Assembly: GCA_963785755.1 (NCBI GenBank)
Contig: CAWAXG010000013.1
Location: forward strand, 1,240,001 to 1,304,000
Length of the DNA stretch: 64,000 nt
Source: JACCXG01 sp963785755
GTDB taxonomy: Bacteria > Acidobacteriota > Vicinamibacteria > Vicinamibacterales > 2-12-FULL-66-21
Reading direction: 5' to 3'
Shown: piece after piece, positions 55,601-64,000 of the stretch
Layout of the letters: each line of letters begins with the position of its first letter
Position numbering within the stretch: position 1 is the first letter of the stretch
The notes under the pieces: model-generated
What the model saw: only the letters and a program-made list of their open reading frames with translations
Databases searched by the model: none
What the model was told of the DNA's origin: nothing
Translations under genes and position numbers: made by a program

Positions 55601-56527
55601 AAACGGATTCAGGCCGGCCACGAGCAGGCCCGCGGGCCGCCGCTGACCCTGCTGCGCGATCGGGAGCACCAGCGCCTGAGCCGCCGGCCGCTCCCACGGT
55701 CCGGCCGGCAGATGAGGGAACCGGCCGGCAAGATCGACGATCTCCGCGTCGGCTCCGGATTCGCCGTCGAGGCGCCACAGCGCGTACGGATCGTCGACAT
55801 CGATCGCGGTCAGCGCCGCGGGATGATCGGTAGGGATACCGATCCTGCCGGTGAGGCGCGCGCGGGTCCCGGATTCATCGAGCAGGTAGGTCAGCGCGAA
55901 CGGCAGATCCTTCGAGCCGGCCAGGGCGCCTTCGATGGCCATGAACAGTTCGGGTTCGGTCATCGCCGACGCGATCGCGACGGCGGCGTCACGGAGCAGC
56001 GCCATTCGACGCTCGCCGAGGACACGCTCGGTTTCCTCCGTCACGACGCACAGATTCCCGCACACCTTCCCGTCGTCGTCGGTCACAGGGCTGTACGAGA
56101 ACGTGTGATAGGTCTCTTCCCGATAGCCGTTCCGCTCGAGGAAGAGCAACAGCTTGTCATCCCATGTCGCCCGGCCACCTTGAAGCACCTGGTCGATGCG
56201 GGGACCGATGTCCGGCCAGATCTCCGCCCACACATCGCGCGACGGCCGGCCGAGCGCCCAGGGGTGCTTGGCGCCGAGCGTCATGGCGCCATAAGCATCG
56301 TTGTAGAAAAAGGTCAGCTCGGGGCCCCAGCCCATCCACATCGCGAAGCGGGATGTCAGCAGAACGCGGACGACGGTACGAAGGCTCTGCGGCCAGGTGT
56401 CGACCGGCCCCAGCGGAGTTGTCGACCAGTCCTTGGACCGCATCAGGGCAGCCATCTCGCCGGCGACGCAGAACGGATCGTTCTGATGTGTGGAGTTCAC
56501 GACCCTGGCCTCGGCAATCGATGTCAC
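52685..56527 (-). CDS. Double hybrid histidine kinase (PAS-GAF-HK-REC-PAS-HK-REC), 1280 residues
   Basis: An intact soluble protein. It has a PAS-like N-terminus (WSTTPLGPVDTWPQSLRTVV), a GAF region (about 190-340), a first HisKA (FFSNVSHEFRTPLTLLLGPL) with HATPase (NLLSNAFKFTLAG, GSGIGLALVQELVKLHGG), and a first receiver (VTDVMMPELDGFGLL, DDYLVKPFSARDLL). A PAS domain follows (LFTHAPVAVAVVSGPNHVYE), then a second HisKA (LATLSHELRTPLNAVLGYTQ) with HATPase (VSDTGEGI, GLGLGLAISRHLVEAHGG) and a final receiver (VLDIGLPEIDGYALL, MHLSKPVQPNELA). This makes two full phosphorelay modules in one chain. It is paralogous to the 33492-35975 kinase over its last 500 residues. Confidence 0.93.
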   Translation of the reverse strand: MTSIAEARVVNSTHQNDPFCVAGEMAALMRSKDWSTTPLGPVDTWPQSLRTVVRVLLTSRFAMWMGWGPELTFFYNDAYGAMTLGAKHPWALGRPSRDVWAEIWPDIGPRIDQVLQGGRATWDDKLLLFLERNGYREETYHTFSYSPVTDDDGKVCGNLCVVTEETERVLGERRMALLRDAAVAIASAMTEPELFMAIEGALAGSKDLPFALTYLLDESGTRARLTGRIGIPTDHPAALTAIDVDDPYALWRLDGESGADAEIVDLAGRFPHLPAGPWERPAAQALVLPIAQQGQRRPAGLLVAGLNPFRPVDDAYRSFVSLFVGEIAAGLANVRAYEAERRRAQALAEIDRAKTTFFSNVSHEFRTPLTLLLGPLDEARRAGDAVPGAIRDQLDVAHRNSQRLLKLVNTLLDFSRIEAGRVRARFEPVDLGALTADLASTFRSAMEKAGLEFTVEFKPFPEPVYVDREMWEKIVLNLLSNAFKFTLAGRIAVSVAKKDQRVQLSVLDTGDGIPEHELPRVFERFHRVEGTKGRSHEGSGIGLALVQELVKLHGGELTATSEVGRGSVFTVSLPLGSSHLPPQHIVAGTAESRSDVAASYLEEALRWLPEASTTKGSSAPADADGESSIATDAGRVLLADDNADMRDYAKRLLAERWQVETVDNGRDALIAARLRRPDVIVTDVMMPELDGFGLLRELRTDPDLRSIPVIMLSARAGEEARIEGLAASADDYLVKPFSARDLLARVAAQIVKARVRAIEQHHARRLTRLFTHAPVAVAVVSGPNHVYELANPRYQELIGGRAAVGKPIREALPVLEDQAIFGILDQVRQSGEPFFGQSVRIMMNRGPGSVEEGRFDLVFEPLFKDDGSVDSIVIIAHDVTAIAAAKHEAESANRLKDEFLATLSHELRTPLNAVLGYTQMMRGGAIAPQRVPAVLETIERNARLQEQLISDVLDVSRIITGKLRLDIGPVDLARVIQEALETVSPAAAAKGVRLQSAIDQPGVPVAGDAQRLQQVVWNLLSNAIKFTPRDGRVQIRLERVNSHVELTVSDTGEGIAPEFLPHLFQRFRQADGAFTRNHGGLGLGLAISRHLVEAHGGRIDATSPGKGRGTTVRVELPLMIVHDGRIHDAGRMHPAIEVSSPAELQLSNLRGLRVLLVDDDADALAMARDTLSAAGAVVVTAGTAGDALAALDRARFDVAVLDIGLPEIDGYALLKTIRARPRNRQGEIPAAALTAYARAADRTRSLQSGFQMHLSKPVQPNELAAAVQALAGAVRDHSSA

Positions 56528-56842
56528 TCAGGGCCGCTCAGTCAGGGGATTCCTGCCGAAGCGGCGGCGAAACAAGAGTAGGTACAGCCACAATTGAAGA
56601 GCCCCACTGCCGAAGTAGCACTTGTCGTGCCGACGGCAGAGCCAATCGGTTCAGCTGGTTTGCTAGAACGGTCTACTTCGAGGTGGGTGCGACTGACGGC
56701 GATCCGTCGCTGAAAACTGGGGGTCGGATCTTGTATTTCAACATTCCAATAATGTTGAAATGCACGACCTGACCCTCTCAATCGGACCCGCTCATCCGTA
56801 GAGGAGAATCGCCGTCCGATGTCCCTGTCGCCCGGCCAATCT
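56528..56842. other. Intergenic region containing a REP-like palindrome
   Basis: A 315-nt gap between ADOP-1 and the double hybrid kinase. It contains the second REP-like palindrome (56720-56775). The rest has no recognisable gene. Confidence 0.5.
56720..56775. repeat. REP-like long palindrome, copy 2
   Basis: Left arm 56720-56745 and right arm 56751-56775 flank a 5-nt loop. The left arm matches 25 of 26 bases of the minus-strand sequence of 45609-45634. This compact form (short loop) suggests that copy 1 carries an insertion in its loop. Confidence 0.75.
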
Positions 56843-59494
56843 TCAGGTCAGCATCGCGACACTCGGATCCACGCGAGAAGCGCGGCGCACCGGCAGCCAG
56901 GACGCGAGCACGCCGGTCGCCATGAGCAGAAGCGCAGTCCCGAGCAGGATCCGCAAGTCCCACGGACTGGTCTGGAACACCATCGACGAGAGCCAGCGTC
57001 CGAGCACGAGCGCGCCGGCGGCGCCGAGGACGACGCCGGTCGCGAGGAGCACGATGGCCTGGCGCAGCACGAGCGCGCGGATCTGACCGGGCGTCGCGCC
57101 GAGCGCGATCCGGAGGCCGATTTCCGGCGTGCGCTGGCGCACGGTGTAGGCCAATACGCCATACAGTCCGACAGCGGCGAGCGTCATCGAGACGGCGGCG
57201 AACGCCAGCATCAGGACGAGCGCGAAGCGCTCGCGACTGACTCCCCGGCCGACGGCCTCGGCCATGGGCATCGCGCGGTGGACGACGAGCTCGGGATCCA
57301 GTGCCGCGACCTCGGCGCGCACCTCCGCGAGAATGCGGTCCGGCGGACGCTCGGCGGCCACGACCTGCGTGAGCGCCCAGTTCCGATCGTTCGCGAACTG
57401 GCGATGCGCGTGATAGACGACGAGCGTCGGCGCGCCGTGCGGATCGAGGGTGACGTCGCCGACTACACCGATGATCTCGAGCTCCCTGCCGCCCGCCGCA
57501 ACGCGCTGGCCCATGACACGGTCGAACGCGATACCCGGAAACGCCGCCCGAGCGAAGTTCGCGCTCACGACCGCGCGAGCTTGGACGCCCGCACCGTCCC
57601 GCTCGTCGAACGTGCGGCCCGCGAGCACCGGAACGTCGAGCGCGGCGAACACCTCTCCGGAGACGACGCGCTGCTGGATGTTGAACCCGTTGCGGCGGCT
57701 CACCGACGTTCCCGCGCGTGGGCCGCTGCGGATGGACGTATTCCACGAGTGATAGCTGCCGGTCGCAGGGAGGTACGAGATTCCACCTGCGGCGGTCACG
57801 CCGGGGATCGTCTCCAGCCTGCGCGCGAGCGCCTCCTGAAAGACGGCGCGGCGCGCGGCATCGTACCGGACCGTCGGCAGGGTGACGTCGAAGGTCAGCA
57901 CGCGATCCACGCGGAATCCGAGATCCACCTGGTGCAGGCGGTAGAAGCTCGAGAGGAGTACGCCCGCGCCTGCCAGCAGCATCATCGCGCCCGCGAGCTG
58001 CGCGGCCGCCAGCGCCCCGCGGAGCCGGCCCTGGCCGCGTGACGCGGTTGTCGAGCGGGACTGCTGGCGAAGCGCGTCGACGGCCGGGATCCGGGCAAAA
58101 CGCAGCGCCGGCCCGACTCCGAACGCGATCGCGGTGGCCACCGTGATCAGCGTCGCGAAGCCCAGAACCACTACGTCGAACCCGACCTCGTCGACGCGCG
58201 GCACCGCGTCGCGGCCAAGGCGCTGGAGCACCTTGACGCCAACGCTCGCGAGTCCAAGGCCGAGGAGTCCCCCGAGTCCCGCGAAGACCAGGCTTTCGAC
58301 GAGCAGCTGACGAACGAGCCGTCGGCTGCCGCAGCCCAGTGCGGCTCGCATCGCGAATTCATGCACACGTCCGGTCGCGCGGGTCAGCGCGAGGTTCGCC
58401 ACGTTCACGCAGGCAACCAGAAGGACGAGGACGACCGCGGCGAGCAGCAGCCGCAGCGGAGCGCGCGCGGCCGCCACCAGATCCTGCTGCAACGAAACCG
58501 CAGCGACCGCGCTCAGACGCGCAGCCGGAAAGCGCTCCTTCATCGATTGGCTGATGCCCGAGAGCTCGGCGCGCGCCTGTTCGAGGCCGACGCCCGATCG
58601 CAGCCGGCCGACTGCGCTCAACGAGTTGTTCTCCTCGTTCGTGTCCTCCGCGAGGTCGTACGGGAGCCAGGCGTCCGCCGCGCCGGCGATCGGATCTTCG
58701 AAGTCATCGGGCGCAATCCCAACGACTTCGTACGGCTCGCCGCTCAGCCGGAGCGTCGAGCCAATCACCGAAGGATCGTTGCCGAAGCGCGTGCGCCACA
58801 ACCCGCCGCTCAACACGACGCGACGTGTACCGGCCTCGTCACCTCGCTCGAATCCCGGGCCGCGCAGTGCCCCCGATCGCAGCGTCTGGAAGTAGTCGCT
58901 CGTGACCTCCAGCACGCGAAGCCGCTGCGCCTGACCGTCCTTGAAGAGGTCACGCCCACTCTCGGAGTAGTTGTGGACCGCGGCGACGGACTCGAACGAT
59001 GTGGCCGAGTCGCGAAGCCACCTGAAGTGCGTGCCGGTCAGGTAATGACGCGTCTCCGGCTTGTCGGGCTCCTGCTGATAGAAGCGAACGAGCTGGCCAG
59101 GCTGCGCGAAGGGGAGCGGCGCCAGCAGAACCCCCGCCGTCACGCTGAACACCGCGGTCGTTCCGCCGATCCCGAGCGCGAGCGTCAGGACGACGACGGC
59201 CGAGAATCCGGGACTGCGTCCGAGCTGCCGCAACGCGTAGCGGAGATCCTGGGTCAGGCCGTCAATCCAGGCGATGCCGTTCATCTGATAGATGTCCTCA
59301 GTGACCAGCGTGACGTTGCCCAGCTGGCGGCGCGCGGCGGCGCGCGCCTCCTCGACCGACAGGCCGCTTCGAACTTACCGATCCACGAGCAGCTCGATAT
59401 GCGTCTCGAGCTCACGGCTCGACTCTTCGGCCAGCCAGCGGCGCGACCACGTAAAACCCAGTCGTGAGCACCACGCCGCGAGCCTGGCCCACAT
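56843..59494 (-). CDS. ADOP-family MacB/FtsX-like permease with an in-frame stop in its N-terminal domain
   Basis: The conserved body (MNGIAWIDGLTQDLRYALRQ at 59284 onward, 813 residues) has two MacB-PCD/FtsX units: TM1 FSAVVVLTLALGIGGTTAVF, then paired C-terminal helices (LVLLVACVNVANLALTRATG and MLAFAAVSMTLAAVGLYGVL). Upstream, the permease-prefix domain is clearly in frame from ATG 59494 (AEESSRELETHIELLVDR, then VRSGLSVEEARAAARRQLGN). A TAA at 59375-59377 interrupts it where the paralogue has Tyr (LLVDRYVRAG). The product may restart at 59284 or be inactive. The ATG overlaps the PadR stop (TGATG). No ATPase gene is adjacent. Confidence 0.9.
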
Positions 59495-59853
59495 CAGCGC
59501 GGCTCGGCCGTCCGGAGGAGGCGCGCCATCACCCCGGCGATGCGCTCCCAGGTCTGGGTCTGCTTCGCGAGCTGGCGCCGGCCGGCCTTCGTGATCGCGT
59601 AGAACTTGGCCTTGCGATTGTTTTCGGACGCGCCCCAGCTCGCCACGATCCAGCGCTGATGCTGCAGCCGCATCAGCGAGGCGTAGACCGTGCCCTCGTT
59701 GAGCCGCAGCAGGTCGTCGCTGATCTGCTCGATGCGCCGCGCGATGCCATAGCCATGCAGCGGTCCCAGGCTGTCGAGCGTCTGCAGCACCATCAGATCG
59801 AGGGTGCCCTGGAGCACGTCCACTTTCGAACCGCCGGATCGTCCTTTCAGCAA
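59494..59853 (-). CDS. PadR-family transcriptional regulator
   Basis: A 119-residue winged-helix protein beginning with TTG at 59853 and reading VLQGTLDLMVLQTLDSLGPL, HGYGIARRIEQISDDLLRLN, GTVYASLMRLQHQRWI and NNRKAKFYAITKAGRRQL. PadR proteins are repressors that respond to small molecules. This subtype is the standard companion of ADOP permeases. It starts 8 nt after ADOP-2 and its stop overlaps the ADOP-1 ATG, so it sits in the middle of a tight three-gene operon. Confidence 0.93.
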   Translation of the reverse strand: MLKGRSGGSKVDVLQGTLDLMVLQTLDSLGPLHGYGIARRIEQISDDLLRLNEGTVYASLMRLQHQRWIVASWGASENNRKAKFYAITKAGRRQLAKQTQTWERIAGVMARLLRTAEPR

Positions 59854-59860
59854 CGTCGTG

Positions 59861-62542
59861 TCAGCCTTCCTGGATGACGAATCTCGGTTCCATGCGCGAG
59901 GCGCGCCGCGCCGGCAGCCACGCCGACACGAGGCCGGTCAGCACGAGCAGCGATGCGGTAGCCAGGAGGATGCGCGGATCGGACGGATGTATCTCGAACA
60001 CGATCGACGACAACCAGCGTCCGAGGATGAGGGCGCCGGACAGTCCGGCCACGAGACCGGCGACGAGCACGAGTGCCGCCTGCCGCAGGACCAGCGCCCG
60101 CACCTGAGACGAGGTCGCGCCGAGCGCGATCCGGATCGCGATCTCCTTCGTCCGCTGGCGGACCGTGTAGCTCAGTACACCGTAAAGACCGATCGCTGCG
60201 AGCGTCAGCGACACCGCCGCGAACGTTCCCATCAGCACGAGCGCGAAGCGCTCGCGGCTGGCCCCACGCCCGACGATCTCGGTCATCGGTGCGGCCTGGT
60301 AAACGACCAGCTCCGGATCCAGGCCGGCGACCTCGCGGCTGATGGCACCGAGCACACCATCCGGCGGCAGATCCGTCGCCACGACCTGTGTCAGCGCCCA
60401 GTTGCGGTTGCCGGCGAACTGCCGGTGGGACGAGTAGATTGAGGCCGCCGGCCTGCCGTAGACGTCGAGCGTGACATCGCCCACGACGCCGATGATCTCC
60501 CGCTTGTAGCGGCCGAACACCGTGAACCGCTGTCCGACGACCTGATCGAGCGGCAAGCCTGGAAATGCCAGACGCGCGAAGCCCGCGCTGACCACCGCTC
60601 GCCCCGGCGCGCTGCCATCGTCCCGGTCATCGAAGACGCGGCCGGCGAGTACGGGAATGCCGAGCGCGGTGAAGAAGCGGCCGCTGACGGTGCGTTGCTC
60701 CGGCTGTTCCGGCTGTTTGACCGACGTCCCGGCAAGCGGCCCGGTTTCGATCGCGACCGGCCAGGTCTGATAGCTCCCGATCGCTGGAAGCCGGGACGTC
60801 CCGCCCGCCGCGACGACGCCAGGAAGCCTTTCGATCCGGCGTGACAGCTCCTCATGAAAGTCGGCCCGTCGCGTGGCGTCGTAGCGGACGCCAGGAAGAT
60901 TGACGCCGAACGTGAGCACGCGGTCGACCTGGAATCCGAGGGGCACCTGACGCAGCCGGTGGAAGCTCGCGAGCAGCACGCCGGCGCCGACCAGCAGGGT
61001 GAGCGCGAGCGCGAGCTGCGCGGCGGCCAGGCTGCTGCGCAGCCGTCCTTCCCTGCGCCCGCCAGTGGTGGACCGCGAGTGTTGGTTGAGGGTGCGATTG
61101 GGATGGGTCCGGGCGAGCCGCAGCGCCGGCGCCACGCCGAAGGCGAGCGCGGTGGAGACGGTGACGAGCGCGGCAAACCCCAGGACGGTCGCATCGAGTC
61201 CGACTTCGCCGATCCTCGGAATCGCGTCACGGCCGAACGTCTTCAGCAGCGCAACGCCGAGCTCCGCGATCGCGAGCCCGGCCAGCCCGCCGAGCCCGGC
61301 CAGCACCAGGCTCTCGACGAGAAGCTGGCGCGCGAGCCGGCCGACACCGGAGCCGAGCGCCGCGCGAACCGCGAACTCGTGGACCCGGCCGGTCGCGCGG
61401 ACGAGAACGAGATTGGCGACATTCACGCACGCAACCAGAAGCACGAGGCCCACGGCAATCAACAGGAGCTGAAGCACGCCGCGCGATGTGCCGACCAGAT
61501 CCTCCCGCAGCGGCACCATCACGATGCTGCTGGCCCTGACGTCCGGAAAGCGTTCCTTCAACGACTGGCTGATGATCGCGAGCTCCGCGCCGGCCTGGCT
61601 GACGGTAATCCCGGTCCGGAGCCGGCCAACGATCGTCAGGGAATAGTTCTGCTCGAAGGTGTCGCTCGCGAGGTTGTACGGAATCCAGGCATCCACCGCG
61701 CCCACGATCGGGTCCTCGAGGTTGGCCGGCGCGACGCCGGCGACCTCGTAGGGCTCGGCGCTCAAGTGAATCGTCGTGCCGATGACCGATGGATCGCCGT
61801 TGAATCTGCTCCGCCACACCGCATCGCTCAGGACGATGCGGCGCGTACCGCGCTCGTCCTCCAGCCCGAACCCCGGACCTGACGGCTCCGCCCTCAGCGT
61901 CCGAAAGTAGTCGCTCGCGACCTGCAGGACGCGAAGGCGCTGCGCCTGACGATCCCTGAAGAGATCCAGTCCCACGTCGGTGCGGGTGTTGAGCGCGGTG
62001 ACATCCGTGAACGAGGCGGCATGGTCTCGAAGCGTCGTGAAATGCGGACCGGACACGCCAGACCGGCGGGTGGCCGGCTTGTCCGGCTCCTGCTGGTAGA
62101 TGCGCACGAGCCGACCGGGCTCCTGATACGGAAGCGGCGCCAGCAGGACCGCCTGGACGACGCTGAACACCGCGGTCGTTCCGCCGATGCCCAGGGCGAG
62201 CGTGATGACGACGACCGCGGAGAAGCCGGGACTGCGCCGGAACTGTCGAAGCGCGTAGCGCGTGTCCTGCCCGGCCGCCTCGATCCACCTGATGCTGTTC
62301 ATCCGGTGGATCTCCTCGGCGACGAGGGTGACGTTTCCCAGCTGCCGCCGTGCCGCGGCGCGCGCGTCCTCTACCGTCATGCCGGCGCGGACGTATCGGT
62401 CAACCAGCAGCTCGTAGTGGGCGTCGAGCTCGGATCGGGACTCATCCGCCAGGCGCGCGCGAGCGCGGACAAACCCGAGCCGCCAGACCCGGGACACCAC
62501 GTTCGCCCAGACACCCCGCGCGTCGCCGTATCCTTTGGCCAC
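59861..62542 (-). CDS. ADOP-family MacB/FtsX-like permease (intact paralogue)
   Basis: An 893-residue protein with an intact permease-prefix domain (RARLADESRSELDAHYELLV, LLVDRYVRAGMTVEDARAAA). TM1 (FSAVVVITLALGIGGTTAVF) is followed by a periplasmic MacB-like domain, a middle set of helices (GLVLLVACVNVANLVLVRAT) and a second unit ending LTGLVSAWLPARRASRMEP. ADOP proteins are thought to be mechanotransmission or export permeases used without a dedicated ATPase. It has high similarity to ADOP-1, showing a local duplication with the PadR gene between copies. Confidence 0.93.
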   Translation of the reverse strand: MAKGYGDARGVWANVVSRVWRLGFVRARARLADESRSELDAHYELLVDRYVRAGMTVEDARAAARRQLGNVTLVAEEIHRMNSIRWIEAAGQDTRYALRQFRRSPGFSAVVVITLALGIGGTTAVFSVVQAVLLAPLPYQEPGRLVRIYQQEPDKPATRRSGVSGPHFTTLRDHAASFTDVTALNTRTDVGLDLFRDRQAQRLRVLQVASDYFRTLRAEPSGPGFGLEDERGTRRIVLSDAVWRSRFNGDPSVIGTTIHLSAEPYEVAGVAPANLEDPIVGAVDAWIPYNLASDTFEQNYSLTIVGRLRTGITVSQAGAELAIISQSLKERFPDVRASSIVMVPLREDLVGTSRGVLQLLLIAVGLVLLVACVNVANLVLVRATGRVHEFAVRAALGSGVGRLARQLLVESLVLAGLGGLAGLAIAELGVALLKTFGRDAIPRIGEVGLDATVLGFAALVTVSTALAFGVAPALRLARTHPNRTLNQHSRSTTGGRREGRLRSSLAAAQLALALTLLVGAGVLLASFHRLRQVPLGFQVDRVLTFGVNLPGVRYDATRRADFHEELSRRIERLPGVVAAGGTSRLPAIGSYQTWPVAIETGPLAGTSVKQPEQPEQRTVSGRFFTALGIPVLAGRVFDDRDDGSAPGRAVVSAGFARLAFPGLPLDQVVGQRFTVFGRYKREIIGVVGDVTLDVYGRPAASIYSSHRQFAGNRNWALTQVVATDLPPDGVLGAISREVAGLDPELVVYQAAPMTEIVGRGASRERFALVLMGTFAAVSLTLAAIGLYGVLSYTVRQRTKEIAIRIALGATSSQVRALVLRQAALVLVAGLVAGLSGALILGRWLSSIVFEIHPSDPRILLATASLLVLTGLVSAWLPARRASRMEPRFVIQEG

Positions 62543-62575
62543 ACCAAAGGAGTACTACTCGAGTCGATGGGAGTC

Positions 62576-62646
62576 AAGTCGCAAGTAAACAAGGAACAAG
62601 TGACAACGTCGACGTTCCCACTTGCCCCTTGCAACTTGCCACTTGA
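62576..62646. repeat. CAAGT/ACTTG inverted repeat, terminator-like
   Basis: An inverted structure centred on AACGTCGACGTT (62605-62616), with flanking ACAAGTG/CCACTTG and CAAGT/ACTTG words. It lies between the start of ADOP-2 and the stop of the molybdopterin oxidoreductase, where a terminator is expected. It shares CAAGTGGCAAG and AAGGGGCAAGT words with 36242-36352. Confidence 0.65.
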
Positions 62647-62653
62647 TATTGCG

Positions 62654-64000
62654 TCAGCGCTGGACCGGAACCACCTCGACGAACGCATCGTAGAGCCCGC
62701 TTCCCCCGCCCCAGTCGGTCGGCTCCTCGAGGGTGAGGACGTTGACCGAACGGCGCTGGCCGTCCGCGTCCGTATATCCGCCGAATGGCATCCAGGCGAC
62801 GCCGGGGCGGACGCGGTCGGAGATGCGGCACACGGCACGTACCTCGCCGGAGCCGTTCCTGATCGACACACGCTCGCCGCTCGCAATTCCGCGCCGCTCG
62901 GCGTCCGCAGGATGGATTTCGATGAACAGCTCGCCGGCGCGGCGGCGATGGCGGTCCATGTTGCTGTAGCCCGAGTTGAGGAAGTGCAGCTGCTTCCCGG
63001 TGATCAGCTGCAGACCCTCGCCGGCGGGAATATCGCCAGTCGAGGGAAGCGGGTCGTGCCCGGCCTCGCGCAATGACTCGGAGAAGAGCTCGGCTTTCCC
63101 GCTCGGCGTCGGGAACCCGCCGTTGGCGAACGGGCGCCAGTCTTCCGGGGGGTTCAGGCGGGCGTATCCCTCTTCCCACAAGCGCTCGTACGTGATCCCG
63201 TCGAGCCACGGGTGCCCGCTCGCCAGCGCCGCACGCAGCATGGACTCGTCGCTCTCGAACAGGTACGGCTCGCGGCGGCCGAGCGCCTGGGCGAGCCGTC
63301 GAAAGAGCTCGGTGTTGGAGACCGACTCGCCGCGCGGCGCGATCGCCGGGCGGTTCAAGGCGAGGTAGAGATGGCCCCATGCCGGCGACAGGTCCAGGTG
63401 CTCGATCTGGCTCGTCGCCGGCAGCACGTAGTCGGCGTACAGGGCGGTCTCGGTGACGAACAGTTCGTGCACAACCGTGAAGAGATCGTCACGCAGGAGA
63501 CCTTCACGGATACGCGACTGGTTCGGCATCGACACCATCGGATTGCTGCCGTACACGATGAGCGATCGGACGGCCGGCTGCAGGGTGCGGCTGCAGAGAT
63601 CGCGGCCGAGATCGCGCATGTTCAGTACGCGGACGCCCGGCTTGAACACCTCGGGCATCTCCACGCGGTCCATGGCCAGCGCCGCGAACTGGAGCGCGTG
63701 CGTGGATCGGGCCAGGCCGCCGCCGCGATGTCTCCAGGCGCCGGTCAACACCGGCAGGCAGCCGAGGGTTCGGAACTGCATCGCGCCGTTGCGATGGTGC
63801 TCGATCCCGATGAGCGGCCGCAGCAGCGAGGGCTGGGTCGTCGCGTACTCCCGGGCGAAACGCTCGATGTCGGCTGCCGGCAGGCCCACGATTTCCTCGA
63901 CACGCGCCGGAATGAACTGCTGCGCGCGCTCCGCCAGCGCCTCGTAACCGACGGCGTGCCGTGAGACGTAGTCGTGGTCCACGAGTCCATCGCGAATGAT
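62654..64000 (-). CDS. Molybdopterin oxidoreductase, C-terminal part (5' end beyond window)
   Basis: The frame is open to the window edge, so the N-terminal part, including any Fe-S motif, is not seen. The visible part has the molybdopterin-domain features AVGYEALAERAQQFIPARV, GGGLARSTHALQF, LIVYGSNPMVSMPN, LFVTETALYADYVLPATSQI and EHLDLSPAWGH. The molybdopterin-dinucleotide-binding C-terminus reads ELFIEIHPADAERRGIASGE and VRPGVAWMPFGGY. It belongs to the DMSO-reductase superfamily, resembling BisC or assimilatory/arsenite-type members. No export or partner subunit is visible, and the substrate is unknown. Confidence 0.85.
   Translation of the reverse strand: MIRDGLVDHDYVSRHAVGYEALAERAQQFIPARVEEIVGLPAADIERFAREYATTQPSLLRPLIGIEHHRNGAMQFRTLGCLPVLTGAWRHRGGGLARSTHALQFAALAMDRVEMPEVFKPGVRVLNMRDLGRDLCSRTLQPAVRSLIVYGSNPMVSMPNQSRIREGLLRDDLFTVVHELFVTETALYADYVLPATSQIEHLDLSPAWGHLYLALNRPAIAPRGESVSNTELFRRLAQALGRREPYLFESDESMLRAALASGHPWLDGITYERLWEEGYARLNPPEDWRPFANGGFPTPSGKAELFSESLREAGHDPLPSTGDIPAGEGLQLITGKQLHFLNSGYSNMDRHRRRAGELFIEIHPADAERRGIASGERVSIRNGSGEVRAVCRISDRVRPGVAWMPFGGYTDADGQRRSVNVLTLEEPTDWGGGSGLYDAFVEVVPVQR

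Noticed and set aside
54776..56581. 601-codon plus-strand ORF opposite the double hybrid kinase
   Set aside because: Same artefact: antisense of intact kinase domains, low-complexity Arg/Glu/His composition.

Overview
High-GC bacterial chromosome segment, most likely from an acidobacterium of the Vicinamibacteria type. This is inferred from family content: PadR-coupled acidobacterial duplicated orphan permeases (ADOP), a DUF1592/DUF1552 pair, a beta-propeller histidine kinase, a Ser/Thr kinase with a TPR tail, and many regulators. No rRNA, tRNA, CRISPR array, phage or intact transposase was recognised.

Layout. 0-6 kb: the 3' end of a di-heme cytochrome c peroxidase, a formylglycine-generating-enzyme (FGE)-like protein, a membrane protein, and a minus-strand run of DoxX, two alpha/beta hydrolases and an HD protein. 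6-11 kb: a sensory operon of a ConA/GH16-like lipoprotein, a propeller histidine kinase and a LuxR-type regulator. 11-14.4 kb: a Ser/Thr kinase-TPR gene and a small gene, both heavily frameshifted. 14.4-19.3 kb: DUF1592 and DUF1552 proteins. 19.4-26.2 kb: SDR, ChrB, cation efflux, ECF42 sigma factor with its DGPF partner, a truncated desaturase and a catalytically complete FGE. 26.5-36 kb: receiver protein, YidB/BON/OmpA-like fusion, sensor kinase-regulator pair, small envelope genes and a hybrid kinase. 36.5-44.6 kb: a signalling island of DUF2934, soluble kinase, receiver, FixJ-type regulator, periplasmic protein, sigma-54 activator and a second sensor kinase, with one palindrome repeated at three sites. 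44.6-52.6 kb: membrane proteins, a patatin-barrel (type Vd, PlpD-like) protein and an amino-sugar-like set (PIG-L, ROK, Gfo/Idh). 52.7-64 kb: a 1280-residue double hybrid kinase, ADOP-PadR-ADOP, and a molybdopterin oxidoreductase cut by the window edge.

Two properties run through the window. First, many genes are broken by small indels. Some are dense (Ser/Thr kinase tail, Gfo/Idh, ROK) while neighbouring genes of more than 1000 codons are intact. At least one break is a clean 4-nt tandem duplication, so the cause may be mixed: assembly error in places and real decay in others. Second, gaps and gene ends carry at least seven families of short palindromic or period-7/8 repeats. Some run into the last or first codons of genes. 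One pair forms a perfect 26-bp inverted repeat around a membrane-protein gene.

The strongest candidate for something undescribed is the 38-44.6 kb island: the shared palindrome, a 50-codon leader ORF with a perfect TATAAT upstream, and five regulator or envelope genes. Its function is not known from the sequence.
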